From assembly GCA_964392085.1 (NCBI GenBank), contig CAYMOV010000024.1:1-31236 (forward strand): DNA of 31,236 nucleotides. Direction: 5' to 3'. This stretch comes from CAYMOV01 sp964392085. Its GTDB lineage: Bacteria > Oederibacteriota > Muellerivitia > Muellerivitales > Muellerivitaceae. Position 1 is the first letter of the stretch; the number at the start of each line of letters is the position of its first letter. The notes below the pieces were generated by a model, which was not told where the DNA came from, made no database searches, and saw nothing but the letters and a program-made list of their open reading frames with translations. This document shows positions 25,228 to 31,236 of this stretch, piece by piece. The translations under genes were made by a program, and so were the position numbers.

Positions 25228-27602
25228 GGAAGCTCCTGATACTCGCGATGCTCGGCGCCTGCGCGGCGCCGGGCCGGGCCGGAATATATCCCATGGAATC
25301 CGGTTCCCTGAGACGGGAGAACCACAGCCTCAACGCCTCGACCTTCTCCAATCCCGTCTCGGTCAAATGGGCGAAACCATCCTGCCAGGATATCGGATGG
25401 CCCGTGGGGGGGCCGGTGCTGTTGGAGGACCGGGTGATCCAAGCCTATTCCTACGGGATCCGTTGCCGCCTGAGGTCCGATGGAAGCGAGGCCTGGACCT
25501 GGAACGGGACAGGGCTGTTCGAGTTCTACAACACCCCGACCTATGACCCCGACCGGAACCTGGTCTACGCCGGGGCGACCAGCGGAGACCTCCTGGCGCT
25601 CGACCCGGCGACCGGGACCGTCCAATGGCGCTACATTCCGGGACCGCCCTCGGCCTATCCTTTCCAGATTTCGGCGCCGCTCTACGCGGAGGGGAAGCTG
25701 TTCATCGGCACGGGGGGATGGGGTTTCCGATGCATCAACCCGGACACCCGTGAAACGATTTGGAACCTTGATTTCCCGCCGGGGCTTCCCAATTCCGACT
25801 GGTACCACATCGGCACCTGCACGCCGGCCTATGACGTGGGAAGGATCTACCTGCCCACTTCGGATGGCTGGCTTTATTGCCTGGACTCGACCACCGGAGC
25901 CGTGGTCTGGAAGATCAGCGGGGGAACGCCGCGTTATTCCACGGTGGTCGTGGACAACAACTGTGTCTATAACAACCACATCTCCGGCAGCGTGGAGTGC
26001 CGCCGGAAATCCGACGGCGGGCTCGTCTGGGTCAGCGACCAGTTGGGCGAGTCCAACGGGGACATGGCCCTCTGCGGCGGCATCCTGGTGGTGCCGGGGG
26101 ATTCCTGGCGCGTCCGGGGACTCGACATCCACACGGGGAGGATCGTCTGGAACACCCTGACGACGGGAAACTTCGCCCGATCCAGCCCCTACGTCGTCTG
26201 CGGGCACGTGTTCATATCGGCCTGCCACGGCGACTTCTACGGCATGAACGGCCAGACGGGGAAGATCGAATGGCGGTTCCACCATGGGGCGGAATTGTCC
26301 TATGTCGATTGGGCGGAGGACAACGGCGATCTCTTCACCAGCAACAGCGCCGGCATGATGTACTGCTTCACCACCGTGACGCCGGGCGATCCGGCGCAGT
26401 GCGTCTGCAACCTGGACCCCAATTGGACCCCCTCCCCCTCGCCCACAGCGACACCGACCGCGACCTTCACGGCGACCCCGACGGGTACTGTGACGGGCAG
26501 CTGCCCGGGGTCCTGGTGCGTCTCCAGCACCTCGGGGAACCTTCGGGTGTATTTCGACCCGGGCAACAGCGCGCCGGGCCTGGATGCCCAATCCAAGTCC
26601 TGGACCGATCCGACGTACCTCGCCGGGATCGGTTGGGCCCCCGCTCAAGTCGTGACGAATCCCCCGGGGGAATGGATCGCCCCCTGTGGGACTTCCGGGT
26701 TGAACCAGGGTTGGGCCGCTCCCGAGGGCGACGGACTGCCTACGTCCCTCGCGGACGCCTATTTCCGCTCGGAGTTCAACCTTCCCGCCGGCTTGGCCGT
26801 CACGGCTGTCTCCCTCAGCCTCAGCGGGGACAACGTCCTTGAGGCCTGGCTGAACGGGCACTACTTGGGAAAATTCGAGGGGCCCTATAACGGCGATAGT
26901 TGGCTTTATACCCGTTGCGTGTCCCTGACCCCGGATCCGGCTTTCCTGGCGGCCGGCCCGAACGTCCTGGCTTTCCGATTGGTCAACCAAACCACTTTTC
27001 ACGGGTTGACCTTCGAGATGTGCGCCTTCGGGACGGCGAATTGTTTCCAAGCGTCCCCCACTCTCACGCCCAGTTACACCCCGACTTACACCTTATCGCC
27101 CACCCCTACCCCGACACTGACGCCGACATGTACCCCCACCACTACCCCGACCCCCACGCCGTCCTTCACGGCGACCAGCACCCCCACCGCGAGCTTCACA
27201 CCGACATCGACCTCCACATTCACCCTGACGCCGACGCCCTCCCCGACCTACACCCCGACCGCGACGGTGACCGCGTCCTGGACGCCCACTCCCACGCCCA
27301 AACCCCACGCCGGGCCCTGCCGGCCTCGGGCTTATCCGAACCCCTGCCATGGCGGGGTGGTGCGGTTTGAGGTGGACGGCGGACCCTATCAAAAGGTGGA
27401 TTGCAGGATTTACTCGACCGCCTCCCGGTGCCTCCACCAGGAAAGCCGCCCGATCCAAGGGGCCCAAGACGAGATTTTCGTTTGGGACTGCAAGGACGAT
27501 TCGGGAAAACCTGTCGCCAATGGGGTTTATTTGGCCGCCTTCAGGATCGTGACGCCCTTTAAAACCACCCAACAGGTCGCCAAAGTTCTGGTCTTGCATT
27601 GA
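25224..27602 (+). CDS. Secreted protein B1: PQQ-type propeller, galactose-binding-like module, FlgD-Ig-like C-terminus
   Basis: A 792-residue exported protein. Signal peptide about 1-20 (ending GRA), then a PQQ/BamB-like beta-propeller (about 30-393) with repeated LxxLDPxTGxxxW blades (LLALDPATGTVQWRY, WLYCLDSTTGAVVWK, FYGMNGQTGKIEWRF). A Thr/Pro linker leads to a jelly-roll sugar-binding-like module (about 422-607; LSGDNVLEAWLNGHYLGKFEG, similar to GH2 N-domains), then an 80-residue Thr/Pro linker and a FlgD-Ig/YPNP-type end (about 700-792; RAYPNPCHGG, VWDCKDDSGKPVANGVYLAAF). The propeller is probably structural; no quinone-enzyme residues were identified. ATG 25224 overlaps the A1 stop and has GGGAGG at ideal spacing; ATG 25218 abuts that site and is unlikely. 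Such C-terminal domains can serve secretion or attachment; which applies here is unknown. Confidence 0.85.
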   Translation: MRKLLILAMLGACAAPGRAGIYPMESGSLRRENHSLNASTFSNPVSVKWAKPSCQDIGWPVGGPVLLEDRVIQAYSYGIRCRLRSDGSEAWTWNGTGLFEFYNTPTYDPDRNLVYAGATSGDLLALDPATGTVQWRYIPGPPSAYPFQISAPLYAEGKLFIGTGGWGFRCINPDTRETIWNLDFPPGLPNSDWYHIGTCTPAYDVGRIYLPTSDGWLYCLDSTTGAVVWKISGGTPRYSTVVVDNNCVYNNHISGSVECRRKSDGGLVWVSDQLGESNGDMALCGGILVVPGDSWRVRGLDIHTGRIVWNTLTTGNFARSSPYVVCGHVFISACHGDFYGMNGQTGKIEWRFHHGAELSYVDWAEDNGDLFTSNSAGMMYCFTTVTPGDPAQCVCNLDPNWTPSPSPTATPTATFTATPTGTVTGSCPGSWCVSSTSGNLRVYFDPGNSAPGLDAQSKSWTDPTYLAGIGWAPAQVVTNPPGEWIAPCGTSGLNQGWAAPEGDGLPTSLADAYFRSEFNLPAGLAVTAVSLSLSGDNVLEAWLNGHYLGKFEGPYNGDSWLYTRCVSLTPDPAFLAAGPNVLAFRLVNQTTFHGLTFEMCAFGTANCFQASPTLTPSYTPTYTLSPTPTPTLTPTCTPTTTPTPTPSFTATSTPTASFTPTSTSTFTLTPTPSPTYTPTATVTASWTPTPTPKPHAGPCRPRAYPNPCHGGVVRFEVDGGPYQKVDCRIYSTASRCLHQESRPIQGAQDEIFVWDCKDDSGKPVANGVYLAAFRIVTPFKTTQQVAKVLVLH
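27057..27302 (+). repeat. Low-complexity ACN-CCN tract encoding the long Thr/Pro linker of B1
   Basis: About 245 bases of imperfect repeats of a Thr-Pro-Thr codon pattern. Similar tracts occur at 23953-24235 (A1), 27850-28232 (A2) and 31063-31236 (B2). In other frames they read as His/Asp/Pro-rich peptides, which creates misleading long open frames. Such tracts can change length by slippage or recombination. Confidence 0.8.
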
Positions 27603-27636
27603 TCCATTGGGATTGTCCGGGCCTAGGTTCCTGCGA

Positions 27637-27654
27637 TTTGGCACACAGCCTGCC
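27637..27654 (+). promoter_or_regulatory. Sigma-54 (-24/-12) promoter candidate of cassette 2
   Basis: TTTGGCACACAGCCTGCC contains the exact -24 word TTGGCAC with GG at 27640-27641 and the -12 GC at 27652-27653, again 12 bases apart. Transcription would start near 27665, about 107 bases before the A2 start. No terminator is seen between B1 and this site, so read-through from cassette 1 is also possible. Confidence 0.65.
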
Positions 27655-27771
27655 TTGCGTCTAAAAACTGCCATAAAATAAAGGGAATAAAACGATTTTG
27701 CCGTGCAACAAGTCATTAGGAACAGATCCATAAGGTGGAACCAATCGAACGTCGTGGATGGGGAGGATGAT

Positions 27772-29232
27772 ATGGGCCGAATCGCAAGCTGGGTCAGGGT
27801 CTTTTGTGTCATCGGGACATTCTTCGCGGTGGGCGTTCTCCAGGCCCAGACCAGCACTCCCACTTATACGCTGACCTACACGCCGACCTTCACCTTCACG
27901 CGGACCGGGTCACCGACTTCCACGAAAACCCCAACCCCCACGCAAACCCCCACGCCTACCTCGACCCGGACGAATACCTCGACCAACACCTACACCCCGA
28001 CCTTCACCCGATCCTTGACGCCCACTCCGACCGTAACCTGGACGTTCACCTCAACGGGATCCCCGGTATTCGGAACGGCGACCCCCACCGCGACCTTCAC
28101 GCCGACTTTCACGGCCAGCTTTACCCCGACGGTCACGGGTACCCCTTTCGTCGGCACACCCACACCCACTTTTACACGGACTTCCACGTTCACCCAAACC
28201 CCCACGCACACCCCCACGCCTGTTTCCACCACCTATTGCCGGGTTGTGGATGACCTGGAGGACGGAAACCTGACGACCTTCGGGGGAGGCGCCTGGACGG
28301 CCTACACCTGGGGAACGGCCGCGAGTACGGGGCTCTCGGTTGTCGCGGGCGGGGCCAACGGCACGTCCTATTCCCTGATGTTCAGCGGGAGCGGAGCGTC
28401 CGTCGACGGCCAAAACGGCTGGGACGCCGCCGCGGCCCTCTCGCCAGGCGTGACCGACTTATCCTCCGGATTGGTGGGAGTCTCCTTCTGGATCCGATCG
28501 AGCGTCCCCATGACCTTGCAGGCCGGTTTCGTGAGTCAGGTCCAACCGGATGGGGACTTCTGGGCCGCGACATTCACCTCCTCGACCGCCTGGAGCCAAG
28601 TGACCCTGCCCTTGTCGGCCTTCAGCCAGGCTGGTTGGGGCGTCGTGACGCCTCTCCATTACGCCCTCACCCAGGTATTGGGCGTGGGTTGGGAACCCCA
28701 AAACCTGGATGGGTCCCCGGCTACGGTGTGGGTCGACGAAATCTGCCTGACCTCCGCCGGAACCCCCGCGACCCCTACCTGGACCCCGACCAACACGAAG
28801 ACCCCGGAGAACACCCCCACCCCGGGCGGCGCCGTGCCGGGTTGGAAAGACCCGGTGACCCAGGTGGCCGGCGCCATCGGCTGCACCACGACCGTGGTGA
28901 ACCAGGTGCGGCAACTCCAAATCGAACCCTTCACCTCCTACGTCATCATGCGTTTGACGGTCCATTGTGGATGTACGGTCCAGCAGATCATGGCGCTTCG
29001 CCTCAACCTGGGTTGGGACCAGATCTCCGCTTACTACGGCGTCCCTTGGCAGACCTTGGTGTCCGAGGTTCTGGCGATGACCGCGGCCCTGCCGCGCGAG
29101 GCGGCGCCCCCCAACAACATCCTCCGGGCGGCCGTGAACGATCCCGCGGTCGTGAATCCTTATCCGCCCGCCGCTCCCGTCCCAACGGAGCAACTCGTCC
29201 TACTTCCGCCCTACCAGGAGGTGTGCCCATGA
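27772..29232 (+). CDS. Secreted protein A2, paralogue of A1
   Basis: A 486-residue exported protein with the same layout as A1: signal peptide (about 1-25), a longer Thr/Pro linker (27-155), the CBM11/CIA30-like fold (about 156-326; DDLEDGNLTTFGGGAW, VSFWIRSSVPMTLQAGF, TVWVDEICL), linker, and the helical domain (about 355-440) with RLTVHCGCTVQQIM and RLNLGWDQISAYYGVPW. It ends ...QEVCP. The helical domain is the best-conserved part between paralogues, while linkers differ in length. I start at ATG 27772, with GGAGG five bases upstream, because the signal peptide begins there; an upstream ATG at 27703 would add 23 polar residues. Its stop overlaps the B2 ATG. Confidence 0.82.
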   Translation: MGRIASWVRVFCVIGTFFAVGVLQAQTSTPTYTLTYTPTFTFTRTGSPTSTKTPTPTQTPTPTSTRTNTSTNTYTPTFTRSLTPTPTVTWTFTSTGSPVFGTATPTATFTPTFTASFTPTVTGTPFVGTPTPTFTRTSTFTQTPTHTPTPVSTTYCRVVDDLEDGNLTTFGGGAWTAYTWGTAASTGLSVVAGGANGTSYSLMFSGSGASVDGQNGWDAAAALSPGVTDLSSGLVGVSFWIRSSVPMTLQAGFVSQVQPDGDFWAATFTSSTAWSQVTLPLSAFSQAGWGVVTPLHYALTQVLGVGWEPQNLDGSPATVWVDEICLTSAGTPATPTWTPTNTKTPENTPTPGGAVPGWKDPVTQVAGAIGCTTTVVNQVRQLQIEPFTSYVIMRLTVHCGCTVQQIMALRLNLGWDQISAYYGVPWQTLVSEVLAMTAALPREAAPPNNILRAAVNDPAVVNPYPPAAPVPTEQLVLLPPYQEVCP

Positions 29233-31236
29233 ACCGCGCGCTCGCAGTCCTCGCGTTTTTCCTGGCGGCGGTCTCCGTTTCAGCCCAAGGGTTCTACCCC
29301 ATGGAAATGGGCGACCTCCGTCGGGAAGGCCGCAGCCTGGCGCCCTCCAGCCTGAAAAACCCGCTGGAGATCCAATGGCAAACCCAGCCCTGCGATGACT
29401 TCGGTTGGCCCGATGGAGGACCCGTGGTCCTGGCCGACCGGGTGATCCACGCATTCGATAAGGGTGTCCGTTGCTATGACCGGGTCACCGGCGTCAAATT
29501 GTGGACTTGGCCGACGGGGCCCCAACTTCAGCTTTACAGCACCCCGACCTACGATCCGGACCGCAACCTGCTATACGTCGGGACGGTCCAGGGGGATACG
29601 TTGGCCCTGGATCCCGCCACGGGCCAGGTGAAGTGGTTTTATGGGCACGATCCAGCCGTCGCCTTTTCCGATTGGGACACCTGGCAATACTCGAGCCCCA
29701 TGTACGCCGAGGGAAAGCTCTTCGTCGGGACCGGGGGGCTTGGTTTCCGCTGCATCGACCCGACCACCCGCGCCACGGTTTGGAACCTCGATTTCAGCGC
29801 GTACTTGGGAAAGCCCTATCGGAGCGGGACCTGCACGCCGGCCTATGACGCCGGCAAGATTTATTTGAGTACCCATGACGGCGACCTTTTCTGCGTCAAC
29901 GCCGCGGACGGCACGGTGATCTGGCACAACGTCCAGCCCGGATGGCATTCGAACGCCGTCTTGGTGACGGACAATTACGTCGTCATCGGCCTGTACCACG
30001 GGGTCGTCCGTTGCCTGAACAAGAACAGCGGGGCCCAGGTTTGGGAGAACACCGAAACGGGCGTCACCATGGGGAACATGGCGATCTGCGGAAACGTCCT
30101 GATCGTTCCGGGGGACTCCTGGGTCGTTTGGGCCCTGGATATCAATTCGGGCCGAAAGGTTTGGACCACCCGATTGACCGGCAACTTCGCCCGGTCCAGT
30201 CCCTTTGTGGTTTGCGGCAAGGTCTACATCTCGGCCTGCCACGGGGATTTCTATGGGCTGGACGGCCAATCCGGAAAGATCGAATGGCGGTACTTCCATG
30301 GGGCCGACCAGTCCTTCGTCGAATGGGCCGAGGCCGATGGGAAGCTTTTCGTGTGCAACAAGGCGGAAGTGATGTATTGCTTCGCCCCCGTGACCCCGGG
30401 GAACCCGGCCCAATGCTCCTGCAACCTGGACGGCAATTGGACTCCGGCGCCCACACCGACCTTCACGCCGACCTACACCTTGACCGCCACTCCCACGGGG
30501 ACGCCCCAGGGTTCATGCGCCGGACGGGTCTGCCGGGCCTCGGTGAACGGTTCGGCTGATTTCTATTTTGATCCCGCGAATACCGCCCCCCCCAACGATA
30601 TGGGGGGGAAGGATTGGAAGGACCCGGCTTACCTGGAGGGCGGTGCCTGGAAGCCCGCAGTCGAGATCCAGAATCCCCCGGGGGAATGGATCGTCCCCTG
30701 CAGCCTCTCGGGCGTGAACCACGCCTGGATCGGGACGAGCGCCGACGGCCTGCCCCCGACGCTGGCGGACGCCTATTTCCGGACGGGATTCGAGCTCCCG
30801 GCCGGCGTGACGGTCTTCCATCCCACCTTGATCCTCAGCGGGGACAACCTTTTGGAAGCCTGGTTGAACGGCCACTATTTGGGAAAATTCGAGGGGCCCT
30901 ATATCGGTGACAGCCACCTGTATGACCATTGCGTGACGGTGACGGTGGACCCGGCCTTCCTCCAGGCCGGTCCGAACGCCCTGGCCTTCCGGGTGATGAA
31001 CCAGATGACGTTCTTGGGCCTGACTTACGAATTTTGCGCGGATTTCCAGGCGCCTTGCCTACAGCCCACCGCCACCCCGACCTGGACGCCCACCTTGACG
31101 CCATCGCCCACTTGGACCCCGACCATGACCTGGACGCCCACGGCGACCCTCTCGTCCACGCCGAGCGAGACGTTCACCGAAACGCCGACGTTCACCCAGA
31201 CGCCGACGTTCACGCCGACCCTGACGCCGACCCTCA
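29229..31236 (+). CDS. Secreted protein B2, paralogue of B1 (3' end outside window)
   Basis: The frame stays open from ATG 29229 to the window end (669 codons, no stop), so the protein is truncated here. AGGAGG (29216-29221) and the ATGA overlap with A2 fix the start. Order: signal peptide (about 1-19, ending VSA), a mature start GFYPMEMGDLRRE matching GIYPMESGSLRRE of B1, a PQQ-type propeller (about 30-400), a Thr/Pro linker, a galactose-binding-like module (about 425-612; LSGDNLLEAWLNGHYLG) and a second Thr/Pro linker in which the window ends. A C-terminal FlgD-Ig-like domain is expected from B1 but not seen. A block of 25 bases is identical to B1 (26865-26889 and 30879-30903). Confidence 0.85.
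   Translation, partial: MNRALAVLAFFLAAVSVSAQGFYPMEMGDLRREGRSLAPSSLKNPLEIQWQTQPCDDFGWPDGGPVVLADRVIHAFDKGVRCYDRVTGVKLWTWPTGPQLQLYSTPTYDPDRNLLYVGTVQGDTLALDPATGQVKWFYGHDPAVAFSDWDTWQYSSPMYAEGKLFVGTGGLGFRCIDPTTRATVWNLDFSAYLGKPYRSGTCTPAYDAGKIYLSTHDGDLFCVNAADGTVIWHNVQPGWHSNAVLVTDNYVVIGLYHGVVRCLNKNSGAQVWENTETGVTMGNMAICGNVLIVPGDSWVVWALDINSGRKVWTTRLTGNFARSSPFVVCGKVYISACHGDFYGLDGQSGKIEWRYFHGADQSFVEWAEADGKLFVCNKAEVMYCFAPVTPGNPAQCSCNLDGNWTPAPTPTFTPTYTLTATPTGTPQGSCAGRVCRASVNGSADFYFDPANTAPPNDMGGKDWKDPAYLEGGAWKPAVEIQNPPGEWIVPCSLSGVNHAWIGTSADGLPPTLADAYFRTGFELPAGVTVFHPTLILSGDNLLEAWLNGHYLGKFEGPYIGDSHLYDHCVTVTVDPAFLQAGPNALAFRVMNQMTFLGLTYEFCADFQAPCLQPTATPTWTPTLTPSPTWTPTMTWTPTATLSSTPSETFTETPTFTQTPTFTPTLTPTL

Noticed and set aside
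27804..28253. His/Asp/Pro-rich frame with repeats such as DLHADLHLHAD
   Set aside because: It is the Thr/Pro linker of A2 read in another frame; no start signal or family.
27057..31236. CRISPR-like or minisatellite array in the repeated ACN-CCN tracts
   Set aside because: Units are short, imperfect, in frame and inside coding regions; there are no spacers or cas genes.

Overview
The window is a GC-rich bacterial chromosome segment in which all 22 recognisable protein genes lie on the + strand. A 100-N scaffold gap at 4438-4537 points to a draft or metagenome-assembled genome. The gene content suggests a Gram-negative-type, uncultured lineage: B12-dependent ribonucleotide reductase, SpoIID-type lytic protein, methyl-accepting chemotaxis protein, two sigma-54-like promoters, and secreted proteins with long Thr/Pro linkers and a FlgD-Ig/YPNP-type C-terminal domain. 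Such linkers with such C-terminal domains are common in candidate phyla, but I cannot name the phylum from sequence alone.

Layout. 1-4599: end of prs, a structured leader, rplY (ctc-type L25), pth, a ComEA-like helix-hairpin-helix membrane protein, and a glycoside hydrolase family 2 enzyme; the last four are tightly spaced or overlapping. The GH2 gene is broken only by a false scaffold gap: the same 55 bases flank the Ns. 4600-7204: a hairpin repeat, a secreted NHL propeller, and an exported LssY_C-domain protein. 7333-10880: comEC, an HU/IHF-type gene translationally coupled to an unknown gene, then a clear terminator. 10940-16131: three hairpin-rich repeat loci separating a TPR-SpoIID protein with a lipoprotein, a GGCT-fold protein, and a cysteine desulfurase. 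16237-18768: a chemotaxis receptor, an AT-rich four-helix membrane protein, and a 440-base gap with direct repeats. 18769-23459: pgi; then a near-consensus promoter, a roughly 315-nt highly structured leader and nrdJ, closed by a terminator.

23460-31236 is the most unusual part: a tandemly duplicated two-gene cassette (A1-B1-A2-B2). Each A protein has a signal peptide, a Thr/Pro linker, a CBM11/CIA30-like lectin fold and a small conserved helical C-terminal domain with a CGC motif. Each B protein has a signal peptide, a PQQ-type beta-propeller, a linker, a galactose-binding-like module and another linker; B1 ends in a FlgD-Ig-like domain and B2 runs off the window. A and B overlap by ATGA in both cassettes, and each cassette has its own -24/-12 (sigma-54) promoter candidate with exact spacing. 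I infer a co-expressed, conditionally induced cell-surface or secreted system; its function is unknown.

Functional links: the HhH protein and ComEC could both serve DNA uptake, although the HhH hairpins are degenerate. NrdJ and its leader suggest cofactor-responsive or otherwise RNA-level control of dNTP synthesis, but cobalamin riboswitch signatures were not found. No tRNA, rRNA, CRISPR array, transposase or phage gene was seen.
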